This document shows positions 8,096 to 16,362 of a stretch of 64,000 nt of DNA, piece by piece; within the stretch, counting starts at the first letter, position 1, and each line of letters begins with the position of its first letter. Origin of the DNA: Paenarthrobacter sp. DKR-5. GTDB lineage: Bacteria; Actinomycetota; Actinomycetes; Actinomycetales; Micrococcaceae. Both the position numbers and the translations under genes were made by a program. The notes beneath the pieces were generated by a model that searched no databases, was not told the origin of the DNA, and saw nothing but the letters and a program-made list of their open reading frames with translations. Location of the stretch: NCBI RefSeq assembly GCF_018531425.1, contig NZ_JAHBOI010000001.1:434001-498000 (forward strand), read 5' to 3'.

Positions 8096-8872
8096 ATGAA
8101 CATCCTTTCCGAAACCAGCCAGCCGCAGCCCGACGACGCCGGGCCGTACCGGGTCCAGCCCGTCTCTTTCGTCCGCCGGGGCACCCGTTTGCAGGGCCGG
8201 CGGCAGCAGGCCTGGGACGAACACCAGGACCTGGTGATCCAGGTTCCGCGCAAGGTTTCCGACACGTCGGTGGACCCGGCATTCCGGTTCGACGCGGAGT
8301 CCGTGTTCGGACGGCAGGCGCCCCTGGTCCTCGAAATCGGCTCCGGTCTCGGCGAGGCCGTGGTGCATGCCGCCCAAGAGAACCCCGGCACCGATTTCCT
8401 CGCGGTCGAGGTCTACCGCCCGGGCCTGGCGCAAACCCTGCTCAAGCTGGGCCAGCGCGGGCTGCGGAACGTCCGTGTGGTGCAGGCCAACGCACCCGAG
8501 GTGCTGACCAGCATGATCGTGCCGGGCTCGCTCTCCGAGGTCTGGGTGTTCTTCCCGGATCCCTGGCACAAGGCCCGCCATGTGAAGCGGCGGCTGGTGA
8601 CTCCGCTCTTCGCCGAGCAGGTAGCGGCGGCCCTGCGGCCGGGCGGCGTGTGGCGGCTGGCCACCGACTGGGAGCATTACGCCGAGCAGATGCGGGAGGT
8701 GGCCGAGGCCAGCGCCAGCTTCGAGAACCTCCACCCGGGCGAGGGAGCAACGGCCGAGGACCCGCTCGGCGGCTGGGCACCCCGTTTTGAGGGCCGCACC
8801 CTGACGAGCTTCGAGAACAAGGCCCACCGGGCCAGCCGGCAGATCCGCGACCTGGCCTACCGCCGACGCTGA
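8096..8872 (+). CDS. trmB: tRNA (guanine-N7-)-methyltransferase
   Basis: A 258-residue protein of the TrmB family, which uses SAM to form m7G46 in the tRNA variable loop. The SAM motif LVLEIGSGLGEAVVHAA, the acidic VEVYRPG strand end, the family-specific VWVFFPDPWHKARHVKRRL block and the C-terminal LTSFENKAHRASRQIRDL are all present. The ATG at 8096 gives the normal family N-terminus (VSFVRRGTRLQGRRQQAW follows); the frame is open further upstream without similarity. It is divergent from the acyltransferase gene, with about 150 bp between them. Confidence 0.93.
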   Translation: MNILSETSQPQPDDAGPYRVQPVSFVRRGTRLQGRRQQAWDEHQDLVIQVPRKVSDTSVDPAFRFDAESVFGRQAPLVLEIGSGLGEAVVHAAQENPGTDFLAVEVYRPGLAQTLLKLGQRGLRNVRVVQANAPEVLTSMIVPGSLSEVWVFFPDPWHKARHVKRRLVTPLFAEQVAAALRPGGVWRLATDWEHYAEQMREVAEASASFENLHPGEGATAEDPLGGWAPRFEGRTLTSFENKAHRASRQIRDLAYRRR

Positions 8873-8917
8873 TCAGCCGGAACGACCAGCCGCGGGGCCC
8901 GGCAGCCGGGCCGGCCC

Positions 8918-9616
8918 TCAGCTTCCCGCCGGCATGGTGATGAGGGCGACCTGCCGCTGCGCTGCGTCACGGACGGCCACGTTGGCGATCTGCGGCACGG
9001 GCAATGCCGTGGCGGTGGTGATCTTCGCCCGGCCTGCCGGCGTCGCGCCCCAGCTGCATACCCGTTCGGTGTGCCCTGCCCTGTCGGTCACCCACAGCGA
9101 CAGCGCCCCCTCGTGCGGCAGCTGCGCGGCCTGCAGGGTCAGCTCCGTCCCCCACGCTTTGTGCACCAGCCCGAGGTCCACGCGCAATCCGGTTGAGTCG
9201 GCCACCGAGTAACTCTCATCCGGCCGCGGCGCCGGTACGAGCACCGGCTGCAGGTACACGCCGAGCGCCAGGCAGGCCGCCGCGAGCGCGGCCGCAAGGC
9301 CGCCTGCCCGCAGCCTGCTGCGCCGCCGCCGCCGGCCCAACTCCGTGAGCAGCTGCGTGGGATTTCCTGCGGGCACGGCCGCCGGGGGGAACGTCAGCGC
9401 CACAGCGTCGGCGGGCTCGACGGCGTCGAGCAACGTTGTCAGGCCGGACAGCCGGGCCAGTTCCGCGGCGCAGCCGGTGCAGCCGTCCAGGTGGCTTTCG
9501 AACTCCGCACGCTCGGCCGCCGGGAGACCGCCCAGCAGGTAGGCGCCGAGCAGTTCATGCGGGTGATCCCGCGGGCCGCCCGCGTCCGGCACCGTGCCGC
9601 CCTGTCCCTCGCTCAC
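8918..9616 (-). CDS. Anti-sigma factor, RskA/RsbA-like with zinc-binding motif
   Basis: A 232-residue single-pass membrane protein. The N-terminal cytosolic domain has the ZAS motif H42-x3-C46-x2-C49 (HLDGCTGC) that folds around zinc and holds an ECF sigma factor; a TM helix lies near residues 103-124 (GLAAALAAACLALGVYL); the external domain (ADSTGLRVDLG, GALSLWVTDRAG) is the RskA-type extracellular region. It starts with a GTG overlapping the sigma-factor stop by 4 bp, so the pair is translationally coupled. The signal releasing the sigma factor is unknown. By family rule, regulated proteolysis or redox change at the zinc site would do so. Confidence 0.88.
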   Translation of the reverse strand: MSEGQGGTVPDAGGPRDHPHELLGAYLLGGLPAAERAEFESHLDGCTGCAAELARLSGLTTLLDAVEPADAVALTFPPAAVPAGNPTQLLTELGRRRRRSRLRAGGLAAALAAACLALGVYLQPVLVPAPRPDESYSVADSTGLRVDLGLVHKAWGTELTLQAAQLPHEGALSLWVTDRAGHTERVCSWGATPAGRAKITTATALPVPQIANVAVRDAAQRQVALITMPAGS

Positions 9617-10113
9617 GTGTCGACTCCCATCTCCAAGAGGATTTCCTTCAGTGACCGGACGGCGTAGAAGGCACGGGATTTCACCGTGCCCGGCGGAATC
9701 CGCAGCGCAAGCGCCGCCTCCGTCGTGGTCAGCCCCCGGTAGTGCAGCGCGACGACGACGTCGCGGTGCTCCGGGCTGAGCCGGGCGAGCGCCTCCTCCA
9801 TCAAGACCCGGTTCAGCATTTCGTCGATGCGGGAGGCGGCCGCCGGGACGAGCTCTAGGTCCTCGCCCGGGCTCTCGCGCGGCCTTCGCGCCTGGGCCCG
9901 CTGCGCATCCACCATGATGTTGCGGGCGGTGCGGAAGAGGTAGCCGCGAAGACTGGTCTTGATCACCGGGGCCTGCCGCCAGACCCTCAGAATGGTCTCC
10001 TGCACCACGTCCTCCGCCGTGGCGGCATTGCCTGTCGCCCCGATGACGAACCGGCGCAAGGCCACGGCGTGCTCATGGTAGATCCGGGCCACCGCCTCGT
10101 CATCCAGCGGCAC
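9613..10113 (-). CDS. ECF-type RNA polymerase sigma factor
   Basis: A sigma-70 family ECF factor of about 166 residues. Region 2 (RIYHEHAVALRRFVIGATGN, AEDVVQETILRVWR, LFRTARNIMVDAQRA) and region 4 (ALARLSPEHRDVVVALHYRG, then TTEAALALRIPPGTVKSR) are complete, as in the SigK/SigL-like group. The frame is also open to a GTG at 10155, but the GTG at 10113 has a GGAGG at good spacing, while the upstream one has AGGAG only one base away. It overlaps the anti-sigma gene and is divergent from a lipoprotein gene; two ECF-type promoters facing opposite ways lie between them, arguing for autoregulation. Confidence 0.88.
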   Translation of the reverse strand: MPLDDEAVARIYHEHAVALRRFVIGATGNAATAEDVVQETILRVWRQAPVIKTSLRGYLFRTARNIMVDAQRAQARRPRESPGEDLELVPAAASRIDEMLNRVLMEEALARLSPEHRDVVVALHYRGLTTTEAALALRIPPGTVKSRAFYAVRSLKEILLEMGVDT

Positions 10114-10180
10114 GGCCGCCCGCCTCCCCGGCTCTCTCCTGGTGCCCCATCGCACGCTCCTGTCTGCCTCTACCCGGGAT

Positions 10181-10206
10181 GACGACGCCGGGCGGCCTAC
10201 GGTTCA
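10181..10206 (-). promoter_or_regulatory. Candidate ECF promoter for the sigma/anti-sigma operon
   Basis: On the minus strand TGAACC (10206-10201), a 16-bp spacer and CGTC (10184-10181) match the general ECF promoter form GAAC-N16/17-CGTC. It points to the sigma gene and would give a short leader. Not experimentally supported. Confidence 0.55.
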
Positions 10207-10219
10207 ATCGCTCAGCCGT

Positions 10220-10249
10220 TGAACCATTGTGCGGCCCGAAGGCGTCGTT
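10220..10249 (+). promoter_or_regulatory. Candidate ECF promoter for the lipoprotein gene
   Basis: TGAACC (10220-10225), a 17-bp spacer and CGTCGTT (10243-10249) give an ECF-type promoter reading toward the lipoprotein at 10318. Its -35 element is the inverted partner (GGTTCAA/TTGAACC) of the one used on the other strand, 11 bp away. Confidence 0.55.
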
Positions 10250-10317
10250 GTGTATGACGGCCGTAAGCCGTTGCACGCCCCAGGCGCGATGACAACCTCA
10301 GAAGTGGAGCACCCATC

Positions 10318-10848
10318 ATGCAAACGTTCTTCCGCTCCGGCCTGGTGGCGCTGGCCGCCGGGGCTTTCCTGCTCAGCGGCTGCGCCCAGGGCGCGGCACC
10401 CTCCTCCAATTCCGGTGCCTCGTCGGGCACCGCCTCGTCGGGCATGGCTTCCCCCGGTGCCGCAGCCGGGCCTGACCTCAAAACCGCGTCCTCCTCGTTG
10501 GGGCAGATCATCGTCGATGGAAAGGGGATGAGCGTCTATGTCTTCGACAAGGACACCAAGGACTCCGGGAAGAGCAGCTGCAGCGGAAGCTGCGCCGCAG
10601 CGTGGCCGGCGGTCCTGACGACGTCTGCCACGCCGTCCGTTTCCGGCGTCACCGGCAAGGTAGGGGTCATCCCTGCCGCCTCCGGAGGTAAGCAGCTCAC
10701 GGTCAACGGGTTGCCCGTCTACACCTTCGCCCAGGACAAGAGCGCCGGCGATGTGAAGGGCCAGGCGGTCGGCAACGTCTGGTGGCTGCTGAATCCGGCG
10801 GGCGAAAAGGTCACCTCGACGGCGGGCAGCAGCACCGGCGGGTACTGA
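10318..10848 (+). CDS. Secreted lipoprotein with two COG4315-type repeats
   Basis: A 176-residue exported protein. A signal peptide ends in the lipobox LLSGC (lipidated Cys22), followed by a Ser/Ala/Gly linker (about 23-55). Two related repeats follow: LGQIIVDGKGMSVYVFDKDT with the pair CSGSC and AAWPAV, then GKQLTVNGLPVYTFAQDK and GNVWWLLNPAG. This layout matches the COG4315 (lipoprotein_15-type) family, whose biochemical role is unknown; the CSGSC pair could form a disulfide or bind metal. It stands alone downstream of an ECF-type promoter divergent from the sigma/anti-sigma operon, so it is the likely target of that sigma factor, as seen for similar pairs in actinobacteria. Confidence 0.85.
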   Translation: MQTFFRSGLVALAAGAFLLSGCAQGAAPSSNSGASSGTASSGMASPGAAAGPDLKTASSSLGQIIVDGKGMSVYVFDKDTKDSGKSSCSGSCAAAWPAVLTTSATPSVSGVTGKVGVIPAASGGKQLTVNGLPVYTFAQDKSAGDVKGQAVGNVWWLLNPAGEKVTSTAGSSTGGY

Positions 10849-10940
10849 CAGTTCCCCTCCCCAACCCCCGGCCGCTGCAGGGTGTCCACATAGCAGCGGC
10901 AGCGGGGACGGTGGCCACGGCAGCAGGCCTAGCGTGAGGC

Positions 10941-11285
10941 ATGACTTCCTTTCCCGTCATCTCCGACCTGCCTCCCGAGCAGCGGCCCCGCGAGCGTCTC
11001 TTTGCCCTGGGCCCGCGCCGGCTGCGCCACGCGGAGGTCCTCGCGGTGGTGATCGGCTCGGGCACCCAGGGTGTGGGCAGCCTGGAGCTGGCCGACCGCC
11101 TGCTGCGGCATGTGGGCGGGGTGCGCGGGTTCGCTGCGGCCACCGCCGCACAGCTCCAGGAGGTCGACGGGGTGGGACCGGCCCTCGCCGCCCGCATCGC
11201 GGCGGGACTTGAGCTCGGCCGGCGCAGCACGGCGGCGGTGCATCACCCCGCGGAGCAGGACGCGCCTAAGGCTTCCAAATCATGA
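10941..11285 (+). CDS. RadC N-terminal-domain protein lacking the MPN/JAB domain
   Basis: A 114-residue protein matching only the N-terminal UPF0758/RadC region: the segment LPPEQRPRERLFALGPRRL and RHAEVLAVVIGSGTQGVGS, then a helix-hairpin-helix (LQEVDGVGPALAARIAAGLEL). A full RadC has about 220 residues and ends in a metal-binding MPN domain with HNHPSG; here the frame stops after a short tail and no such motif follows. Whether it is a functional DNA-binding remnant or a decayed radC cannot be told. Its last 20 bp overlap the 3' end of convergent hspR. Confidence 0.8.
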   Translation: MTSFPVISDLPPEQRPRERLFALGPRRLRHAEVLAVVIGSGTQGVGSLELADRLLRHVGGVRGFAAATAAQLQEVDGVGPALAARIAAGLELGRRSTAAVHHPAEQDAPKASKS

Positions 11286-11691
11286 GGGCCTGCGAGCGCG
11301 GGCGCGGACGCTGGCCCCGGGCGAGCGAGACCACGTCGCCGGCCAGACCCGCGGCGAACACCCGGCTGTCCCCGCGCTGGGCGGCCTGCTGGGCCCGCAG
11401 CGCCACCACTTCCTCGCCCAGCTCCCGGACCCGGGACCGCAGCGCATCCACCTGGTTCTCCAGTTCGAGGATCCGCTTGATCCCTTCGAGCGAAACGCCT
11501 TCCTGGGACAGCCGCTGGACCTCGCGCAGCATGTCCACGTCCCGCTGTGAATAGCGGCGGGACCGGCCCGGCGCGCGGCTGGGTGAGACCAGTCCGAGGC
11601 GGTCATACTGGCGCAAGGTCTGCGGGTGCATCTCCGCCAGCTCCGCCGCGACGGAGATCACGAAGAGTGGTGCGTTGGCGTCCAGCGCCAT
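11266..11691 (-). CDS. hspR: HspR, MerR-type heat-shock repressor
   Basis: A 141-residue MerR-family repressor. The N-terminal winged helix (LFVISVAAELAEMHPQTLRQ, YDRLGLVSPSRAPGRSRRYS, DVDMLREVQRLSQEG) is followed by a coiled coil (LELENQVDALRSRVRELGEE) and a C-terminal hydrophobic tail ending SQALMIWKP, as in actinobacterial HspR. HspR binds HAIR inverted repeats, with DnaK as co-repressor, and represses the dnaK operon and clp genes; HAIR sites are visible upstream of dnaK and of the Clp gene at 29111. The ATG at 11691 is chosen over upstream in-frame codons because the family starts there. It is the last gene of dnaK-grpE-dnaJ-hspR, 40 bp after dnaJ. Confidence 0.93.
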   Translation of the reverse strand: MALDANAPLFVISVAAELAEMHPQTLRQYDRLGLVSPSRAPGRSRRYSQRDVDMLREVQRLSQEGVSLEGIKRILELENQVDALRSRVRELGEEVVALRAQQAAQRGDSRVFAAGLAGDVVSLARGQRPRPRSQALMIWKP

Positions 11692-11731
11692 GGCGTCTCC
11701 TTTCACGTGGGTCGGGCGGCCCGGGTGCGGG

Positions 11732-12709
11732 CTAGAGCCTGGCCTTGGCGGCCAGCTGGGCGCGGGGGTCCTCGTGGGCGGTCGCCTCGGCAAAGGCACG
11801 GACGGCTTCCTCGGCCTTGCCCGTGAGCTTCTGCGGCACGACGACGTCGATGGTCACCAGCAGGTCTCCGGAACCCTTGCTCGTCGTCACGCCCCTGCCC
11901 TTGACGCGCAGCGTGCGCCCGGACGGGGTTCCCGCGGGGACCCGCACTTTGACGGAGTCGCCGCTGAGCGTGGGGACCTGGATGTCTGCGCCCAGGGCGG
12001 CCTCAGGGAAGGTGACCGGAACGTGGACCCGGATGTTCTCGCCGTCGCGGGTGAAGAAGTCGTGCGGCCGGACGTGGACCGTGACCATCAGGTCCCCCGC
12101 ACCGGCGGGCCCCGGCTGGCCTTTGCCTCGCATGCGGACTTTCTGTCCGTCCTTGATGCCGGCCGGGATGCGGACCTCAATTACGTTGCCGGTCGACGGC
12201 TCGCGCAGGTTCACCGACGTCCCGTTGATCGAGCCCGCGAAGGAAATGGTCGTGGTCGCGGTGCGGTCCGCGCCCTTCTGGGGCGGCGGCTGGTACCCGC
12301 CGAAACCGCCCCCGCCGCCGAACAGGTCGGCAAATTCGGGCGGGATGCCGCCGGCAGTGCTGAAGCCGCCGGAGTGCCGGCCGCGGCCGCCGTTGAACAG
12401 GCCGCCGAAGAGGTCCTCGAAGCCGGCCTGGCCGCCGGGAGCACCGGCGCCGCCCGCGCTGAAGCGGGCTCCCCCGCCCATGGCCTTGATGGCGTCGTAC
12501 TGCTGGCGTTCTTCGTGGTCCGAGAGCACCGAATAGGCTTCGGTGATTTCCTTGAACGCCTTTTCGGCGGAGGCGTCATTCTGGTTCTGGTCCGGGTGGT
12601 ACTTGCGCGCCAGCTTCCGGTAGGCCTTCTTGATGTCCGCTTCCGATGCGTCCTTGGACACCCCAAGGATCTTGTAGAAGTCCTTGTCGATCCAGTCCTG
12701 ACTTGCCAT
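11732..12709 (-). CDS. dnaJ: DnaJ co-chaperone without zinc-finger domain
   Basis: A 325-residue Hsp40. The J domain (residues about 9-76) has the HPD motif at 38-40, which stimulates DnaK ATPase. A Gly/Phe-rich region (about 78-145, with FEDLFGGLF and [15 protein letters not shown]) follows, then two C-terminal beta domains ([34 protein letters not shown]-like segments, [15 protein letters not shown]). The four CxxCxGxG zinc repeats of classical DnaJ are absent and the protein has no cysteines, so it is CbpA-like (class B) although it occupies the dnaJ position of the operon. A hairpin separates it from grpE. Confidence 0.92.
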   Translation of the reverse strand: MASQDWIDKDFYKILGVSKDASEADIKKAYRKLARKYHPDQNQNDASAEKAFKEITEAYSVLSDHEERQQYDAIKAMGGGARFSAGGAGAPGGQAGFEDLFGGLFNGGRGRHSGGFSTAGGIPPEFADLFGGGGGFGGYQPPPQKGADRTATTTISFAGSINGTSVNLREPSTGNVIEVRIPAGIKDGQKVRMRGKGQPGPAGAGDLMVTVHVRPHDFFTRDGENIRVHVPVTFPEAALGADIQVPTLSGDSVKVRVPAGTPSGRTLRVKGRGVTTSKGSGDLLVTIDVVVPQKLTGKAEEAVRAFAEATAHEDPRAQLAAKARL

Positions 12710-12745
12710 AACGCCTCCTTTCTACGAAGTTTATTGCCGGAACGG

Positions 12746-12779
12746 GCTCAGCACCCCGCCGCCGGGCGGGGTGCTGAGC
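12746..12779 (-). terminator. 15-bp hairpin between grpE and dnaJ
   Basis: A perfect 15-bp stem (GCTCAGCACCCCGCC and complement) with a GCCG loop in the 78-bp grpE-dnaJ gap. Since dnaJ and hspR lie beyond it, it probably acts as a partial terminator or RNA-processing/stability element that sets the dnaK-grpE to dnaJ-hspR ratio. Confidence 0.65.
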
Positions 12780-12787
12780 GGTGTCGC

Positions 12788-13441
12788 CTATTCGGGGACG
12801 GCGACGATCACCTGCGCCGCGCGCAGCACCCTGCTGCCGGACTTGTAGCCGGCGCGCAGGATCTGGCTGACCGAGTCAACCTCGACGTCGCTGCTGGGCT
12901 GCTGGATGAGCGCCTCGTGGATCGTCGGGTCGAACTCGACTCCGGTCTCGTCAATGCGCGTCAGCCCGTAGGTCTTCAACGCATTCTCGAGCTTGGTGGC
13001 GATGGCCGCGAACGGACCCTCGGTGAGGTCGCCGTGCTGGCGGGCCGCGTCGATGTCGTCCAGCACCGGCAGCAGCGAGTTCACCACGCCGATGACGGCC
13101 ATTTCGCCCGCCACCGCTCGGTCGCGTTCAACGCGCTTGCGGTAGTTGACGTACTCCGCGTGAAGGCGGAGCAGGTCGTTCTTCAACTCGGCCGCCTCGC
13201 TGGTGGAAGCCTCGGCAGTTGCCGCTTCCGGAACGGGGACCTCCGCGTTGTTCAGGATTTCCTCCGCCTGGGAGAGCGCGTCGCCCTCGGGCGAGGAGGT
13301 GTTGGCCTCCCCGCCCTCGGCGGCCGCCGGCTGCTCCTGCTCGTGCCGTGCCTGCCCGGTCGTCGGATCCACCTTGCGCTTGTCCCGGATGATCGGCTCG
13401 CCGTTCCGGGGCTCGGACTGGGATTCGTCTTCGTTGGCCAT
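12788..13441 (-). CDS. grpE: GrpE nucleotide-exchange factor
   Basis: A 217-residue GrpE. An acidic, disordered N-terminus (about 1-80) precedes the long dimerising helix (AAELKNDLLRLHAEYVNYRK, RVERDRAVAGEMA) and the C-terminal beta domain (FDPTIHEALIQQPSSDVEVD, ILRAGYKSGSRVLRAAQVIV). It releases ADP from DnaK in the cytosolic Hsp70 cycle. It follows dnaK by 5 bp, so the two are transcribed and probably translated together; a strong hairpin lies downstream before dnaJ. Confidence 0.95.
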   Translation of the reverse strand: MANEDESQSEPRNGEPIIRDKRKVDPTTGQARHEQEQPAAAEGGEANTSSPEGDALSQAEEILNNAEVPVPEAATAEASTSEAAELKNDLLRLHAEYVNYRKRVERDRAVAGEMAVIGVVNSLLPVLDDIDAARQHGDLTEGPFAAIATKLENALKTYGLTRIDETGVEFDPTIHEALIQQPSSDVEVDSVSQILRAGYKSGSRVLRAAQVIVAVPE

Positions 13442-13446
13442 GGCTG

Positions 13447-15312
13447 CTACTTCTTCGGCTCGTCTTCGTCAACGATTTCGGCGTCGACGATGTCTTCCTC
13501 CGGCGCACCGGACGCTGCCTGCTCGCCGGCCGCACCGGGGGCGGCGCCCTCGGCACCGGACTGGGACTGGGCGTAGATGGCCTCGCCGAGCTTCTGCTGG
13601 GACGTCTGCAGCTTCTCGAAGGCGGTCTTCACCGCGGCGTCGTCGGTTCCCTCGAGGGCGGACTTGAGGGCGTCGACGTCGGCCTTGACCTCGGTCTTGA
13701 CTTCCTCCGGCAGCTTCTCGTCGTTGTCTGCCAGCAGCTTGCCGACGTTGTAGGCGAGCTGCTCGGCGGAGTTGCGGGTGTCGGCGGCCTCGCGGCGTGC
13801 CTTGTCCTCAGAGGCGTGCTCCTCGGCCTCGCGCACCATCCGGTCAATGTCCTCCTTGGAGAGGGCGGTGCCGCCGGTGATGGTCATCGACTGCTCGGTG
13901 CCGGTGCCCTTATCCTTCGCGGAGACGTGCACGATGCCGTTGGCGTCGATGTCGAAGGTCACCTCCACCTGGGGGACGCCGCGCGGGGCCGGGGCGATGC
14001 CCGTCAGCTCGAACGTGCCCAGCGGCTTGTTGTCCCGGGTGAACTCGCGCTCGCCCTGGAAGACCTGGATGGCCACGGACGGCTGGTTGTCATCCGCCGT
14101 GGTGAAGGTCTCGGACCGCTTGGTGGGGATGGCGGTGTTGCGCTCGATGAGCTTGGTCATCACGCCGCCCTTGGTCTCGATGCCCAGCGACAGCGGGGTG
14201 ACGTCGATGAGCAGGACGTCCTTGCGCTCGCCCTTCAGCACGCCGGCCTGCAGTGCGGCGCCGACGGCGACGACCTCGTCCGGGTTCACGCCCTTGTTGG
14301 GCTCCTTGCCGCCGGCCAGTTCCTTCACCAGCTCGGAGACGGCAGGCATACGGGTCGAGCCGCCGACGAGCACGATGTGGTCGATGTCGGAGACCTTGAT
14401 GCCTGCCTCGGCGATCACGTCGTGGAACGGCTTCTTGGTGCGGTCCAGCAGGTCCTTGGTCAGTTCCTGGAACTTCGCACGGGAGAGGTGCTCGTCCAGG
14501 TGAACCGGACCGTCCGGGGTCACGGAGAGGTACTGCAGGGAGATGTTGGTGCTGGAAGCCGAGGAGAGTTCCTTCTTGGCCTGCTCGGCGGCCTCACGCA
14601 GACGCTGCAAAGCGATGCGGTCCTTGGACAGGTCCACGCCCTTGGACTTGGTCTGCTGCAGCAGGTAGTCCACCACCCGCTGGTCCCAGTCGTCGCCGCC
14701 GAGGCGGTTGTCGCCGGCGGTGGCGCGCACCTGGATGGTGGAGAAGTTGTCCTCATCCTTGCCGACTTCGAGCAGGGACACGTCGAAGGTGCCGCCGCCG
14801 AGGTCGAAGACCAGGATGAGTTCGTCTTCCTTGCCCTTGTCCAAGCCGTAGGCCAGTGCGGCGGCGGTGGGCTCGTTGACGATGCGCAGCACGTTCAGGC
14901 CGGAAATTTCACCGGCCTCCTTGGTGGCCTGGCGCTCGGCGTCGTTGAAGTAGGCCGGAACGGTGATGACCGCATCCGTGACCTTCTCACCCAGGTAGCT
15001 CTCGGCATCGTGCTTAAGCTTCTGCAGGATGCGGGCGGAGATTTCCTGCGCGGTGTACTTCTTGTCATCGATCGCGATGCTCCAGTCAGTGCCCATGTGG
15101 CGCTTGACCGAGGAGATGGTGCGCTCGATGTTGTTGACCGCCTGGCGCTTGGCGATCTCGCCGACGAGGACTTCGCCGGTCTTGGAGAACGCGACGACGG
15201 ACGGCGTGGTGCGGCCGCCTTCGGCGTTGGCGATGACGGTGGGCTCGCCGCCTTCGAGCACGGACACCACGGAGTTGGTGGTTCCGAGGTCAATACCTAC
15301 TGCACGTGACAT
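13447..15312 (-). CDS. dnaK: Molecular chaperone DnaK (Hsp70)
   Basis: A 621-residue Hsp70, the normal actinobacterial length. ATPase-domain signatures [11 protein letters not shown] (N-terminus), [34 protein letters not shown] and [12 protein letters not shown] are present, with the substrate domain ([19 protein letters not shown]) and an acidic C-terminal tail ending [10 protein letters not shown]. It is the first gene of the operon; upstream are a TTGACA/TAAAGT promoter and two HAIR elements for HspR. The C-terminal tail is Gly/Ala/Glu-rich as usual. DnaK also serves as co-repressor with HspR in relatives, which would give feedback control here. Confidence 0.97.
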   Translation of the reverse strand: MSRAVGIDLGTTNSVVSVLEGGEPTVIANAEGGRTTPSVVAFSKTGEVLVGEIAKRQAVNNIERTISSVKRHMGTDWSIAIDDKKYTAQEISARILQKLKHDAESYLGEKVTDAVITVPAYFNDAERQATKEAGEISGLNVLRIVNEPTAAALAYGLDKGKEDELILVFDLGGGTFDVSLLEVGKDEDNFSTIQVRATAGDNRLGGDDWDQRVVDYLLQQTKSKGVDLSKDRIALQRLREAAEQAKKELSSASSTNISLQYLSVTPDGPVHLDEHLSRAKFQELTKDLLDRTKKPFHDVIAEAGIKVSDIDHIVLVGGSTRMPAVSELVKELAGGKEPNKGVNPDEVVAVGAALQAGVLKGERKDVLLIDVTPLSLGIETKGGVMTKLIERNTAIPTKRSETFTTADDNQPSVAIQVFQGEREFTRDNKPLGTFELTGIAPAPRGVPQVEVTFDIDANGIVHVSAKDKGTGTEQSMTITGGTALSKEDIDRMVREAEEHASEDKARREAADTRNSAEQLAYNVGKLLADNDEKLPEEVKTEVKADVDALKSALEGTDDAAVKTAFEKLQTSQQKLGEAIYAQSQSGAEGAAPGAAGEQAASGAPEEDIVDAEIVDEDEPKK

Positions 15313-15379
15313 ATTGCTTCCTTCTTTCCGGGAAACGGGATCCTTGCTCTGTCCAGCAACGCCGTCCAGCTGTGCCGGA

Positions 15380-15398
15380 TTGAGCGTTCTGCACTCAA
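15380..15398. promoter_or_regulatory. Second, weaker HAIR-like element at the dnaK promoter
   Basis: TTGAG-N9-CTCAA matches 11 of the 14 bases of the HAIR consensus CTTGAGT-N7-ACTCAAG. It abuts the -10 element (15398-15403) and the expected transcription start, where HspR binding would block initiation. Confidence 0.5.
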
Positions 15399-15425
15399 CT
15401 TTACCCGCACCCCGGACGATGTCAA
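15398..15425 (-). promoter_or_regulatory. Sigma-70-type promoter of the dnaK operon
   Basis: On the minus strand a perfect -35 TTGACA (15425-15420), a 16-bp spacer and a -10 TAAAGT (15403-15398) lie about 85 bp upstream of the dnaK start, between two HAIR elements. Confidence 0.65.
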
Positions 15426-15429
15426 GCCA

Positions 15430-15454
15430 AAGTTGAGTGGACCAGACTCAACTT
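15430..15454. promoter_or_regulatory. HAIR element (HspR operator) upstream of dnaK
   Basis: AAGTTGAGT-N7-ACTCAACTT is a perfect 9-bp inverted repeat with the 7-bp spacing of HAIR; 12 of 14 consensus bases match. It lies just upstream of the -35 box of the dnaK promoter. HspR is encoded as the last gene of the same operon. Confidence 0.85.
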
Positions 15455-15531
15455 ACTGATAGAGCCGGCCGATTCCCGGTGAACCGGCGTTGTGGGTTCC
15501 TGCGGTTACGCCCAGGGCGTACGCTCCCCCT

Positions 15532-16347
15532 ATGTCGGAGCCGAACACTGAAGACGTTTACACCCACGGCCACCATGAAAGCGTGGTCCGCGCCCATGCC
15601 TCCCGCACCGCGGCGAGTTCCGCGAGCTACCTCGTCCCGCAGCTGCGCCCCGGACTTTCCGTACTCGACGTCGGCAGCGGCCCGGGAACCATCACGGCCG
15701 ACTTCGCCGCACTGGTCGCCCCCGGCCCCGTCATCGGGCTGGACCGCTCCGCCGACGTCGTCGCCCAGGCGCGCGATCTCGCTGCCGAGCGGGGGCTGGA
15801 AAACCTGAGCTTCCGCACCGGGAACATTTACGATCTCGACTTCCCCGATGACGAGTTCGACGTCGTCCACGCCCACCAGGTGATGCAGCACCTGACGGAT
15901 CCGGTGGAGGCGCTGCGCGAGATGCGCCGGGTCGCCAAGCCCGGCGGGATCGTCGCCGTCCGCGACGCCGACTTCCACGGCATGAGCTGGTTCCCGGCGG
16001 TCGCGGAGCTGGACGAGTGGATGGACCTCTACCAGCGGCTGGCCCGCGGCAACGGCGCAGAACCCGACGCCGGCCGGCGGCTGGTCTCGTGGGCGCTCGC
16101 GGCGGGATTCACAGACGTCGAACCGTCCTCGGCGAACTGGCTCTACGCCACGCCGGAGCAGCGTGACTGGCAGGCGGGTGTCTGGAGCGAACGCGTGCTG
16201 CATTCGGCGTTCGCGGAACAGGCGCTGGAGCGGCAGCTGGCGGACCGGGCCGCGCTGGAGCGGATCGCAGCCGGCTGGCGGCGCTGGGCGGCGGCGCCCG
16301 ACGGGTGGTTCCTGATCCCCAACGGGGAGATCCTCGCCCGCGCCTGA
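15532..16347 (+). CDS. Class I SAM-dependent methyltransferase (UbiE-like)
   Basis: A 271-residue methyltransferase. SAM motif I is SVLDVGSGPG (about residues 43-52), the acidic residue binding the ribose is in GLDRSADVV, and motif III is FDVVHAHQVMQHLTDPVEAL. The core resembles the Methyltransf_11/UbiE group; the C-terminal part (PEQRDWQAGVWSERVL, WRRWAAAPDGWFLIPNGEI) resembles small-molecule methyltransferases of actinobacteria. The ATG at 15532 fits the family; the frame extends slightly upstream. The substrate is unknown. It is divergent from dnaK and separated from the next gene by 15 bp, so it may share a transcript with the amidohydrolase. Confidence 0.85.
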   Translation: MSEPNTEDVYTHGHHESVVRAHASRTAASSASYLVPQLRPGLSVLDVGSGPGTITADFAALVAPGPVIGLDRSADVVAQARDLAAERGLENLSFRTGNIYDLDFPDDEFDVVHAHQVMQHLTDPVEALREMRRVAKPGGIVAVRDADFHGMSWFPAVAELDEWMDLYQRLARGNGAEPDAGRRLVSWALAAGFTDVEPSSANWLYATPEQRDWQAGVWSERVLHSAFAEQALERQLADRAALERIAAGWRRWAAAPDGWFLIPNGEILARA

Positions 16348-16362
16348 CGGTAGCCTCATCGC

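Noticed and set aside
6511-8391. 626-codon minus-strand open frame
   Set aside because: Another frame within the acyltransferase gene and antisense to trmB; no motifs.
13816-15309. Long open frame on the plus strand opposite dnaK
   Set aside because: It is an antisense shadow of dnaK produced by high GC codon bias; no domain or ribosome-binding site supports it.
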